Of a stretch of DNA of 64,000 nucleotides, positions 9,989 to 20,079 are shown one piece after another. The notes below the pieces were generated by a model. That model had not been told where the DNA came from, made no database searches, and was given only the letters and a program-made list of their open reading frames with translations. The DNA comes from Paraspadella gotoi. Taxonomy: Eukaryota; Chaetognatha. The stretch covers positions 11,279,212 through 11,343,211 of the forward strand of contig CM119266.1 in assembly GCA_051294375.1 (NCBI GenBank), read 5' to 3'. Each line of letters opens with the position of its first letter. The first letter of the stretch is position 1. The position numbers were made by a program, and so were the translations under genes.

Positions 9989-10584
9989 TAGAGGCAACGG
10001 TGCGAAAAAAAAAAATTCTATAAATTCGAATATATATATAATTTTATCTGTTTTTAAAGTTTTGTTATCAAGCAGATTAATTAATAAAAAATCTTTCCCA
10101 TTAAAGAAATCGATACACGTTTAATTTTGAAATGTTCTTCTTGAGCTTCTTCAGTTGGTTCCATTCTACTGTAATCGTCTGCCTTTTTTGTTTCTCAGGT
10201 ACGTTTAAATATATGTGGGATGAATGATATAAATTTACTGATTCATTCTAGTTCCGCGAAATTCTTGGGTTAAGAACTGTCGTCGAATTATTAGTTTTCT
10301 CCGTATTTTCCATGATTTCATTCTTTTTCCAACCTTCCGCTCTCATCTCACTCCCCTTTCTCAACTCCATCCAAATCCCCTCCACCCTCTCCCATCCCCN
10401 NNNNNNNNNNNNNNNNNNNNNNNNNNNNNNNNNNNNNNNNNNNNNNNNNNNNNNNNNNNNNNNNNNNNNNNNNNNNNNNNNNNNNNNNNNNNNNNNNNNN
10501 CCATCCCCATCCAAATCCCCCTCCACTGGCTCCAATGAGAATCGGCGATAATTGTTTCGATTCGTCGCCTTAAATTAAAAAAAA
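9989..10584. other. AT-rich sequence, CCATCC repeat and gap 10400-10500
   Basis: No gene seen. CCATCCC-type repeats flank the 101-base N run on both sides, so the gap probably lies in a short tandem repeat. Confidence 0.55.
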
Positions 10585-10601
10585 NNNNNNNNNNAAAAAA
10601 A

Positions 10602-10907
10602 CACGTCTGCGCCGGAAAATTCCGGCGTCGAGGACCATTTCGACGCCGCTTCGTTGAGATGAAAGACGAACCGGCGCTCCCTTCATTCGTCGACGATCCT
10701 TTTTTTCTCTGGAAAAAACCCCGTTGTCATTGTTGTTGTTGTTGTTTTTGTTTAGACGCTGACGCTCGACTGCGTCTAAAAAACAAAAAGGGGAAAAAAC
10801 TGGGTAGTGATTTTCATTATCTCGCGGACTCAAAAAAAAAAAACGTCTTGGGCGGAAAAAAAGTCAGTCTTTCTCGTCATCTTCTCTTTCTTTTATTTTC
10901 CGCTTGA
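10602..10907 (+). CDS. open frame, possible exon
   Basis: Seen: frame open from the small gap (10585-10594) to a stop at 10905. Its best part reads CAGKFRRRGPFRRRFVEM, then KDEPALPSFVDDPFFLWKKP, followed by a Cys run encoded by (TGT)n. An ATG is at 10659. No clear acceptor or donor. The minus strand is also open over 10600-10700. The non-repetitive first 45 codons look protein-like; the rest does not. Confidence 0.25.
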   Translation, partial: HVCAGKFRRRGPFRRRFVEMKDEPALPSFVDDPFFLWKKPRCHCCCCCFCLDADARLRLKNKKGKKLGSDFHYLADSKKKNVLGGKKVSLSRHLLFLLFSA

Positions 10908-10919
10908 GTTTCCGAGATG

Positions 10920-11050
10920 ACGTTGTCGTCGTCGTCGTCGTCGTCTTCCATCCCCAATGTCCTCCTTTCGCTAAACGACGTCATCGCCGTCGTCATCGCC
11001 GTCGTCGTCGCCGTCGTCGTCGCCGTCGTCGTCGTCATCGTCGTCTCCCT
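10920..11050. repeat. (CGT)n/(GTC)n trinucleotide tract
   Basis: Imperfect CGT/CGC repeats, about 130 bases. On the minus strand this reads as Asp/Gly-rich and could be part of an acidic coding exon, but no borders support that. Confidence 0.85.
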
Positions 11051-11535
11051 CCGTCCTCTCTAATGCGGCCGACAAAATAATTTTCCCTTCGAAAATATTT
11101 TACGACTTTTTGCCTTTTTTCTTCTTTTGGAATCGTCGGCCATTTTGAATTCGCGATTTTCCTCCATTCGTCTCGAGGAGACGGATTTTATTTTTGTGCC
11201 ATTCTTTCCTCGGGCCTCCCCTCGAGTCGTTCCTTCTCCCTCCCTCTTTTTTTTNNNNNNNNNNNNNNNNNNNNNNNNNNNNNNNNNNNNNNNNNNNNNN
11301 NNNNNNNNNNNNNNNNNNNNNNNNNNNNNNNNNNNNNNNNNNNNNNNNNNNNNNNNNNNNNNNNNNNNNNNNNNNNNNNNNNNNNNNNNNNNNNNNNNNN
11401 NNNNNNNNNNTGGCGTTCGACGTTCTTGATCCAGTGTTTTTGTGTATCCCGCTTTCCCCCCCTTCATTTCTGATCCTTTGACTCATTCAACCGTCTCCCT
11501 CTCAAGTGAACCTAAACTCCCATCTCTCGCTGCTT
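11051..11535. other. unassigned sequence with gap 11255-11410
   Basis: T/C-rich sequence around a 156-base N run. No supported exon. Confidence 0.5.
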
Positions 11536-11550
11536 AGATCCCTTCCCATT

Positions 11551-11556
<6 letters not shown>

Positions 11557-11636
<80 letters not shown>

Positions 11637-11640
11637 CACT
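11557..11640. repeat. (CT)n microsatellite, interrupted
   Basis: CT array with TTCT interruptions. Confidence 0.88.
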
Positions 11641-12265
11641 TCTCTTCCCCCACCTCCCCCTTTGATCCCCTCCTCTTTCCCTCGTCATCTCCCGACCCAC
11701 CCGCAAATAATATTTCACCATTCCCCGTCAATCCCCAATTCCGTCCCACAATCGTATCTCTCTCTTTTTTTTTTTTTTTCCCTTGTTTTTGTCCTTTTCT
11801 TCCTTTCCAGTTTTTTTGTCAGCTCTTTTTTTTTCGGCGGCTTTTCTTCATTCTTGGCAGCCGCCCTCTGGTCGAGGACGTTAAATTTGAAAGAATTAGA
11901 CTCGACAGATGTCGCGAAGGGTTGGATGGAGGATGGTGATTGGTAGATTGGAGACGAATGCTGATTTGATAATTAAGACCAACGATGTTTGGTGGAAGGA
12001 GAAATAAAGACGAATAATATCAGGAGACAATGTTGGAATTAGCAAGTAGCAATTAGCAAGTATCCTGGTGTGACTTTGCTTATTTCTAAGAATTTTTAAA
12101 AAAGGATATTGTAAACATTTCATAAATCTGCAAAGGGAAAAATAATCTATAAATTAATTTAAAAAAATGTGTAAAAAACTAAAAAAATAATACAGTACGA
12201 AATTTGTTACAAATATATCTAAGTACCTAACACTACTGCTTTGGAATTTCCGTTCTCTCGCGGAG

Positions 12266-12360
12266 GCGTTGACGAGTCTCCCGAGAGCATGACGACCAGA
12301 CGAGGAAGTCGAAGGGAAAAGTGGACGCAGGACGATTCAAATTGGATCACGTGGTCACCG
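12266..12360 (+). CDS. candidate internal exon, 95 bp
   Basis: Seen: acceptor TTTCCGTTCTCTCGCGGAG (AG 12264-12265) and donor TCACCG|GTGAGG (GT at 12361) enclose 31 complete codons reading VDESPESMTTRRGSRRE, then KWTQDDSNWITWSP. Charged, Trp-containing peptide. The start takes two bases and the end is phase 0. A second frame ending in HVVALVKV reaches the gap at 12392 and is an alternative. Inference: plus-strand exon, possibly downstream part of the 2.5-9.8 kb gene. Confidence 0.42.
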
Positions 12361-12391
12361 GTGAGGGTCACGTGGTCGCTCTCGTCAAGGT

Positions 12392-12727
12392 NNNNNNNNN
12401 NNNNNNNNNNNNNNNNNNNNNNNNNNNNNNNNNNNNNNNNNNNNNNNNNNNNNNNNNNNNNNNNNNNNNNNNNNNNNNNNNNNNNNNNNNNNNNNNNNNN
12501 NNNNNNNNNNNNNNNNNNNNNNNNNNNNNNNNNNNNNNNNNNNNNNNNNNNNNNNNNNNNNNNNNNNNNNNNNNNNNNNNNNNNNNNNNNNNNNNNNNNN
12601 NNNNNNNNNNNNNNNNNNNNNNNNNNNNNNNNNNNNNNNNNNNNNNNNNNNNNNNNNNNNNNNNNNNNNNNNNNNNNNNNNNNNNNNNNNNNNNNNNNNN
12701 NNNNNNNNNNNNNNNNNNNNNNNNNNN
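12392..12727. other. assembly gap (336 N)
   Basis: Run of N ending in a CTTT microsatellite. Confidence 0.99.
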
Positions 12728-13330
12728 TCTTTCTTTCTTTCTTTCTCTTTTGCTTTCCTGCTTTCTCTTCATACTTTAATTTAGCTTTCCCTCTCGTAGA
12801 TGTGGCCATTGTTCCTTTTTTGTACGTTTACCTTATTCTTTATTCCCTTTCTCCATCCCTTCTTCCCTTAAACTCTTTCTCTCCTCTTCTTGCTCATCTC
12901 ATCTCTCTCCTCTCTCGTCTCTCTCGTCTCTCTCTCTCTCTCATCTCTCTCTCATCGTCTCTCTCTCGTCTCTCTTTTTTTTCCTCCATTCTCTAGCTCT
13001 GCTCACTCTCATGTCTCTTACTCTGGCCAGCCTCCCTCCCATCAAGAAAGCTGGAACCATTACGAGCCAAAGTCAAAAAGAAACCCAGGACGAAAAATTT
13101 TCTTATTACTGGTTCTCTCAGTCTCTTTCTCTCCTTCTCTTTTCTCTCTCTCCTCGTCTCTCTGCTTTTCTCCCGTCTCCTCATGCTGCTCTCTGCTCTC
13201 TCCCATCCATCTCTCGTCGCTCTGCTCTCATCTCTCCTCGTCTCTCTCTCTTCTTCTCATCTCTCTCTGCTGTCTCTCTCTCTCTCTCTATGTCCTCTCT
13301 CTCCTACTCTCTCTCTCTCTCCTCTCTCGC
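12728..13330. repeat. pyrimidine-rich region with degenerate (CT)n
   Basis: CTTT then TCTC/TCGTC-type degenerate repeats. Ser/Leu-rich frames here are repeat translations. Confidence 0.8.
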
Positions 13331-13839
13331 GGAGTTTATTACCCAGAGGTTTCCGCGAGTCGAGCTTTTTCTCGTTTCCAACCCAAAAATTTTCTTCTCG
13401 AAAAACCAATTTAAAAAAATTTTCTCTATTTTTTTTTTCTCTAATTTTCCATAATTCATTTTTTATTTTTTTTCGGTCATCCATTTATAACCATTTTCTT
13501 CTTTTTGAATTGATTTTAAATGGGTTTCCATGGCGAAATCTCGGTTGGAGTTGGCCGGGTGAAAAAAATTATGGCATAAAATGTTGAGAATGCTTATTTC
13601 ACAAACTTTCTTGGTGGTTTTTAAAAAGTTAATTAAACATTACGTCATTTGCCCTTTGCCCATATAGTATTTTATAACTTTTCTTTGTTTTTTTTTTGTC
13701 TTAGAATTATGCGAAATTACAAAGAACAAAAATCTCTACTTAAGTAAGCAAACTTAACATTGGCAATTAACTTTAGTCCTTTCATAAATGCCGACACTGG
13801 AATTGCAAAGGCAAAAAAGCCCAGACGGAAACGTTTATG
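13331..13839. other. AT-rich non-coding
   Basis: No supported feature. Confidence 0.45.
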
Positions 13840-15290
13840 ATTGGCTGACTCGTTGAAAGAGTCACAGCGACACCTGGAGACGCTGACGACAACAACATCA
13901 AAGACAACGACAACGCAGCATCTCCCCCCCCTCCGCGTCCCCAGATGGCAAATCATTTACCGACTGTTTTTTTCTTCCTATTCACGCCTGGAGCGAATTT
14001 GCAAAGAGCTCATGGGGGAAAAGCGCTTATTTCTAAAGTGGTCTGGATCAATAGAGATAATATTTTTTGAGCGATCTGAGTTTGAGTATAGAATGGACTG
14101 GTGGCAATTTTTTTTAATCGGTCTTTACCGATAAAGGAAGAGAACTTAAATTCTAAGGAGAATAGGACTCCATATGCAAATTAGTGAGACATAAGCGATT
14201 GTTTTGTACCGGCCGCAGTTGAACAAAGATGTACTTTAAAATTAGAACATCGACTAAAATACAAATAAATGTTTTAAGTAAATTCCAAAATACTTGAAAG
14301 AACATGTAAATTACACGATTGGTGCTCTGTAGTTCATCTAATTTAATACTAAATGCTCAAGCCCTCGATCACACTCAAATGCGTTAACGTTGATAAAATA
14401 TTTAATTCATTTGCAATATGTTACTCACTCATATTATAGTAGGGTTTAATTCACTGCTTGCGCTCGCCCGACATCTATTTCCTCCACGTCAATCTCTCAA
14501 AGACAAAAGACGAACGGTTCTCCTCACTTCTCAACCCTATAGAGGATTCGAGCGAAAGACTCGCCAGAGGGCGAAGAGTCGAGAGGGGGCGAGGAGGGGG
14601 GGGATGGCGCGAAGACGACGTTAAAGGATGTTAGGAGGAAAACTGTAATCCGAGATCCCATCATCAATTCATGAGCTTGGACGCCAGCGAATCTCAACGC
14701 CGGCGGGCAGAAGCACCGACGGCACCGAACGAGACTTTGATATAAAATCTTCGTGGGACGAGATATGAAGGGGAGTTGAAGAGGAGAGAGATGGAGAGAG
14801 AAGAGAGAGGAGAGAGAGTGAGAGAGACGAGGAAGAGAGAGAGGAGAGAGAACGGAAGAGAGAGAGGAGAGAGGAGAAGAGAGAAGAGAGAGAGAGAGAG
14901 AGAGCAGGAGAGAGAGAGAGATCCTTCATAAGTTTTTTCTGCCATATTTTTCGCGCCCCTTCATTTTTTCTCTTTTCCCCTCTCCTCTCTCTCTCTCCTC
15001 TCTTCTCTCTTTCTCTCTCTCTCTTCTCTCTCTCTCTCTTCTCTCTTCTCTCTCTCTCTTCTCTCTCTCTCGCTTTTCCTTCCACCCTTTGTTCAGCCTC
15101 CTTATTTCTTCTTCGGCCAAAAGTTATAGATTTCATCCAAGTTATATTCTTTCCCAGTGGCGGTTAAATATGTTGCTGAAATGGATAGTGGGTACTGAGT
15201 ACTGGTGGGTAGTGTCTTATTTTTTGATATTTAACCATATTTTAACCATCCGATGCTGCGTTTGATTTATTAAATTGATTGACTCAATCT
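13840..15290. repeat. block A, copy 1 (duplicated at 20080-22165)
   Basis: Seen: the order GACACCTGGAG ... CCCCAGATGG ... CCGGCCGCAG ... CTATTTCCTCCACGTC ... GATGGCGCGAAGACGACG ... CAGTGGCGGTT ... TAGTGGGTACTGAGTACTG is shared with 20080-22165. This copy is shorter and cleaner. The two copies lose similarity at 15320/22175. It holds a GA/CT double array (14780-15075). No coding exon was convincing in it. Confidence 0.85.
14780..15075. repeat. (GA)n followed by (CT)n, long inverted-type array
   Basis: A GA-rich arm (14780-14915) and a CT-rich arm (14980-15075) are separated by about 65 bases, so single strands could pair over more than 80 bases. The noisy second copy is at 21640-21905. Confidence 0.75.
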
Positions 15291-15299
15291 AAGTGATTG

Positions 15300-16200
15300 A
15301 TTGAAAGATTAGTTTGATATGGTTTCACTTGCTTTTACCAAAAGGATGTTTGAATCCACAGTGTGATTCCAATTCACGGTTATGTTCGTTTGCTTGAAAT
15401 ATTCGATTTCATCAGGTCTCTTCTTTCTCTTCAATTGTATTTTTTATGTTATTTTTTTATTATTATTTCTCTCGCGTTGAACGAATAATCGTCCGAGTTT
15501 CGTATCTCTTAAGAATACATTGTCGAATTCATAGTCGTCTGGACGCCAAGTCAATTCGGCTCTTCTCCTACTTGCCAGTTCACACTATTGTTCGGTTCCT
15601 AGTAACAATTATGCGCTTGAATCCCATCAAGTCATCCCAAAGATAATAATATTAGTACTAATAGTCATAAACCGATCTTGCTCGATCTCAGTAAATCCTG
15701 AGCCTGTACCCCACTTTAATCTTCTGTTAAGTCGCGATGCGCCCACTCGTCCTACGGGGAAGGCTGACTGCCTCGCACCTACTCGGCTCGGCCGACCGTA
15801 AAAAAAAAAAAGTTTGATTTTGAGATGAGCATGAAAATTCAAAAAAAAAAAACAAACAAAGGCCTATTCTGGACTTGTCAATTCAGGAAAAACATCTTGG
15901 GGAATGTCCCGTTGATTCTCGGTCTCAGAAATGAGACGTTTCTCTCCCTTACCCTTCGTCACTCAATGACCGGATCATCTCTCCGATGCGGAAGCGAGGC
16001 GCGGCGACATGCAGACTCCGGCGACCGCAGATCGCGTCGCAGAGCGCTTGCGACTCTCTTCTCGCAAAGGTCTTTTCGTCAACGACCTTCCTACTTTTCG
16101 TCAAACATTGTTTACCTTCTTTCTCAGTTTTAAAAGCTAAAAATATAAAATAACAAATTGCAAACAATTTATATACATTTATCTATCTATTTCACTGTCC
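15300..16200. other. unassigned sequence, mixed composition
   Basis: No supported exon. The region 15940-16090 is more GC-rich and open on the plus strand without splice borders. Confidence 0.4.
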
Positions 16201-16207
16201 CTCGTAC

Positions 16208-16621
16208 ATGAAGTCCGGCACGTTGTGCCTCCAAATAGCTCTCCCCGCCCTCGTCTTCGCACAAAAGGTAGTCCCTCTTTGTGTAAGTAATGCTCGGCAA
16301 TTCTACCCTGTCTCACTAACCTCCATATTCTCTCCCTCTACCTCACTCGACGTCGTCTATGCGGCGGAGTTCGTGGCCTCGCCGGTTGCAGAAGATACTT
16401 CTCCAACGGCGTACTCGGCTGACTGGTGGGGAGGATTCACGACCCTCGTCGATATTTCGTTGCCGGTCCTCCTTTGGAGCCCTGCTCCGTCGGCCTATCG
16501 GCGTCGTCGCGTCTGCTTCATCGTTCCAAATGACGACGCGGCTCTGCGGGGCGGCGTTTCGATCCTGGGCTGCTTCCCCGTCGCCGCCAATCTTCCTCTA
16601 CTTTACGGAGTTGTGGGGTAG
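16208..16621 (+). CDS. 137-codon ATG open frame with signal-like N-terminus
   Basis: Seen: one of the longest ATG-started, non-repetitive frames in the window. It begins MKSGTLCLQIALPALVF, a hydrophobic segment that could act as signal peptide. It continues through SADWWGGFTTLVDI and CFIVPNDDAAL to a stop at 16619-16621. A consensus-like donor (TTTGT|GTAAGT, GT at 16283) falls after codon 25, so it might instead be a short first exon. The minus strand is also open (residues such as QSRVVIWNDEADAT). GC-richer than its flanks. Could be a transposon relic. No family recognised. Confidence 0.33.
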   Translation: MKSGTLCLQIALPALVFAQKVVPLCVSNARQFYPVSLTSIFSPSTSLDVVYAAEFVASPVAEDTSPTAYSADWWGGFTTLVDISLPVLLWSPAPSAYRRRRVCFIVPNDDAALRGGVSILGCFPVAANLPLLYGVVG

Positions 16622-16645
16622 CGAGGAGGACGAAGGGGACTGAAG

Positions 16646-16855
16646 ATGTACGAGATCATGAGAATGAGCTCGGCGACTCTTGAAGAACTGTGGCCTTGGT
16701 GCTATCGTCGCGGCGGAGGAGGCATGATTCTCTCTTGGTGCCTCGGTGAGGGGCGAGCGTGCGCCACAAATTCGATCTACTTCAGCTTACGTGTGTGTCA
16801 TGATGGCTTGGAGTGGAGGACGGAGAGAGGAATAATGAACAACTCGGGTTCGTGA
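16646..16855 (+). CDS. 69-codon ATG open frame
   Basis: Seen: ATG 24 bases after the stop of the previous frame; starts MYEIMRMSSATLEELW, has a Gly run and two Cys, and stops at 16853-16855. Non-repetitive. No splice border was identified. It is one of three consecutive plus-strand ATG frames. Role unknown; may be a decayed element. Confidence 0.22.
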   Translation: MYEIMRMSSATLEELWPWCYRRGGGGMILSWCLGEGRACATNSIYFSLRVCHDGLEWRTERGIMNNSGS

Positions 16856-16864
16856 TTCTGACAA

Positions 16865-17068
16865 ATGCAAGTATTCGTCATCAAGATCGCAGTACGTCTT
16901 GCTGCTGGCGGTTCAAGAGCAGGCAGTATAGTCCTATCTGTTGAGCGGGGCAGCGTCCAGATCGTGAACGTGCAAGAAAAGGAATTTTATCAGGTTACTG
17001 AGAACTGTGGACCGTTTGAAGATATATTATTTTTAAAGGCATATGTTATTTATAATAATTTATATTGA
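16865..17068 (+). CDS. 67-codon ATG open frame
   Basis: Seen: ATG 9 bases after the previous stop; reads MQVFVIKIAVRLAAGG, then SIVLSVERGSVQIVNVQ, and stops at 17066-17068. Beta-strand-like alternation of hydrophobic and polar residues makes it the most protein-like of the three frames. A possible donor (TATCAG|GTTACT) lies inside. Function unknown. Confidence 0.27.
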   Translation: MQVFVIKIAVRLAAGGSRAGSIVLSVERGSVQIVNVQEKEFYQVTENCGPFEDILFLKAYVIYNNLY

Positions 17069-17830
17069 AATTGGTACATCCAATATGAATTAGAAAAATA
17101 ATCCATTCATTTAATAAAATAAAGCAGATTTTGCCCCTGATTTGTAATGAGACAGCAGGACGTGGTTGGTGGTTTTGATAAGGCCTCCATCTCTACTTTC
17201 TTCACACAGCACCGTAGATTAGACACTAAGCAGTAAAGTTCCTCTGCAAGCTTTCAATCAAGACTCTCTCTCTCAATTATATACTAAATATATAAAGTTG
17301 CCCGACTGGCAGGCGCGTTATACTACTCTAAAGCTCTCCCTGTCCACAGTCAGGGGAAAAAGTGTGCAACGTTTAGCGTTTCCTTGTATTTATTAAATGA
17401 CCAGTAGCGCATAAGTGTTTACAAAAATATATTGTGTGTAAAATTTGGATGTACCTCAATTCTAATTACATAATTCATGACATCTTGTTAATATGCGTCC
17501 AGCTACTTGATATTTAGCCAAATCACGGATAATGGTACCCCCTCTGCACGAGGCGGTTATTTCATGTCGATGATTTGAAAAGACATAACGTACGCGCGTA
17601 AAGAATTACAAAGCTGACTCCAGACCTGATTTCTTTTTATTGACGAATTTAATGACTGATACCTCACCCCTGTTTCCTTACCCCAAAAAGTCTTCCCCTA
17701 CTCCCTGCCCCGCGACTCCTCTTCAAACTCATCCTTCTTCCTTCTGGACGGCGTCTACACGCATATGCCGTTTTCTTCGTTCGTCTCGTCCTCTCTCCTC
17801 TCTATCCCTAAAAGGCCACGCCCGACCGCG
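17069..17830. other. unassigned sequence
   Basis: AT-rich to 17640, then C-rich. No convincing exon or repeat. Confidence 0.4.
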
Positions 17831-17839
17831 CCAACATGG

Positions 17840-18250
17840 CGGCCGGTCCTCTATCTCCCGCTTCGCATTCTGCCTGCCTTTAGCTGGGCAGGTGCCCGGG
17901 TCATCGTTTTGCACGACCTGGCCGGTCAGGAGCTCGCCTGCCCTGGTGCTCTTCATTTCGGCTCTGACGTTGTTCGGCGCAGCCGCGTCTACTCAGACTC
18001 TAGTTTACTCGTTCGTATTATAAATACTAGCTCGGGTCTCCTCGGCGCCGACTATCGTCTCCGTCCTTAGTCGGTTCAGTCTCTCGTGTGCGTGTCCTTT
18101 CTCTAAACCCGTTTGACTATACTCCAACTACTCGACTGTCGTGTTTTGCGCTCAGAAGCGAACCACCGGATTTGCCGAATCCCGCCGTCGCCCGCTGCGT
18201 CGCTGTGGTCGTGGGACTTGACGCTGCGGAATCCAACGAGTGATCAGAAT
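17840..18250 (+). promoter_or_regulatory. promoter-like island with TATA box (18019-18026)
   Basis: Seen: a CpG-rich island containing TATAAATA at 18019-18026, followed by a GC/CT-rich region. The layout resembles a core promoter or the U3/R part of a retroelement LTR. I could not find a matching second LTR, primer-binding site or polyprotein. Inference only. Confidence 0.25.
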
Positions 18251-18629
18251 ACCCCGAAGATTTTGGGAGTCTCCTTTAGGTGTTTGTAATGGTAAAATGC
18301 CTCCAGAGCCCACCGCCACTGCCTATTATAAAACCTGCCTGTCAAAAAACTGACTCGTCGACGGTTCCGTGGTGTTCTTTGCTTTATATCTCTAACGTCG
18401 CCGCATGCTCCATCCTCCCTGCGCGCAATCTCTGCCTGTTTTTTTCTCTAGCTCGACGCCGCTAACTCGCCATACTTTGGTGGCGAGATGTCTGAGTGTT
18501 CTCTGTGTATTTTTAAAATTCATTGACGTTTCTCTTATTAGCTTTTTCGGAAACCTCTCAGGAATTCATCGTGGGACGTGGCTGAGAGATGAAGAGTCGA
18601 CGACTGGAAAACGTTAATTGAATCGAGAT

Positions 18630-19840
18630 AGAGAAGAATGAGGAGGAGGTAGCCAAGAAGAGAAGCGGCAGGAGGGACGTTATCAGATAGAAAATGGAAG
18701 CTAGATTGAGGTATTATCCGAAGGAGAAATGAGAGGAATGAGTGTGGACGAAGAAGGTCAGCAAAAAAAAAACAGGGAATCGACTCAATGCGTCGAAGCC
18801 AGAATGTCAACTATTGACTACTATGCATACGAAAATGGCATTCATTTTCTTGTGATTTATGTTAATTTAAATTGAGAATTTACCTATGTAATTATAAGAG
18901 TCGTAGATAAAGAGTTCATAAGTGTGTTAACTGTTAAATTAAAAAAAATGTCCATAAAAAACGTAGAGGAACGCAACAACATAGCATATATACATATAAT
19001 GAAACCAGATATTATGACATTATTTGGATTTGTTCATAAAAAACTGTTAGATAATAGAAAGAGAGGTATAGACACTCGTTTTTGAAAGAAATTCCTGCAA
19101 ATTAAGAGGAAAGTTCAAATTTAGAAAAAGCTATATATTTGAACATTTGAAAATTAATTTTTTATAGTATATAAATTATAGTTTTTTTAATTTTTAACCC
19201 ACTTAATGAACGAAATTTTTAAAAATGATTTATATTTCTTTTATCAACTTTTTGACAAGAAATTCAAAATCTGCAATCAAAATTAGAAAAAGCCCATCAT
19301 TCTTGAACTTTTCGGAGTTTATATAAAAGGAAACGAAGGAATATCTTTATTATTAGAAATTAATAGCCTACTGCGAATACATTAAAAAAAGAACGATGAA
19401 TTTTTTATTATTTGACAAACATTAAGTGTCACTTAGAGATGAAAAGTATAGAATATGTTCCATAAGGATTGACTTGTCGTAGAATATATTGAGATTAATT
19501 TGGTAAAGCTTTCAACTATGCCTATAAATGTGTTTATGTTAACTATCTCGAAATAAAGTCAACACAGAAAGTAATAAGATTATAAACTCTCTCTAATTTA
19601 CTTTATACGACTCTCTTACTCTTCTATTGATTATCACTATTGCAATATAACTTCACACTTTTTATGATACCGTATCTCCCTATATACATAACGCTTTTCA
19701 ATACACATTTGGTAGTTCCGCTTCACATGACTATGTAAAAGAATGAAATCAGCTGGTTGTTACAGTACCATTATTTAAGTACATTATGTGTATCTACTTG
19801 ATATTTAAATTAAAATTATTTACTTCTATAGCAAAGTTGC
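18630..19840. other. AT-rich, no gene seen
   Basis: Strongly AT-rich from 18830 on, with stops in all frames. Possibly raw-read-derived filler given its position next to a 25-N gap. Confidence 0.45.
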
Positions 19841-19844
19841 ATTT

Positions 19845-19979
19845 TTTACGCAGTTCTCTTTGTTGCTTTTTTTCGATTCGTACGCAAAGGTGTCGAATGC
19901 AAAAAGTTAATTAAAAAGACCAGCCGTACTGATCACGCTCTTTTCCCTCCACACTTTTTCTACGTTCCGCCGATTTCCA

Positions 19980-20010
<31 letters not shown>

Positions 20011-20024
20011 TTCTCTTCTCTCTC
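19845..20024. repeat. block B, copy 1 (same as 23553-23730)
   Basis: Seen: TACGCAAAGGTGTCGAATGC, then AAAAAGTTAAT and the CCGATTTCCATTTC end matches 23553-23730 with scattered indels. It ends in a CT array at the 25-N gap. Confidence 0.8.
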
Positions 20025-20049
20025 NNNNNNNNNNNNNNNNNNNNNNNNN
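20025..20049. other. assembly gap, exactly 25 N
   Basis: Fixed-size gap, bordered on the left by a copy of downstream sequence and on the right by a copy of upstream sequence. Confidence 0.99.
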
Positions 20050-20079
20050 CTGTTTATTGATCTTCTGATCGATGTGGTG

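Noticed and set aside
16208-17068. A eukaryotic operon
   Set aside because: Three close ATG frames alone are not enough. No trans-splice acceptors or polyadenylation signals separate them. Kept only as a finding.
17840-18300. Complete LTR retrotransposon
   Set aside because: No second LTR, primer-binding site, or reverse transcriptase/integrase motifs in the window.
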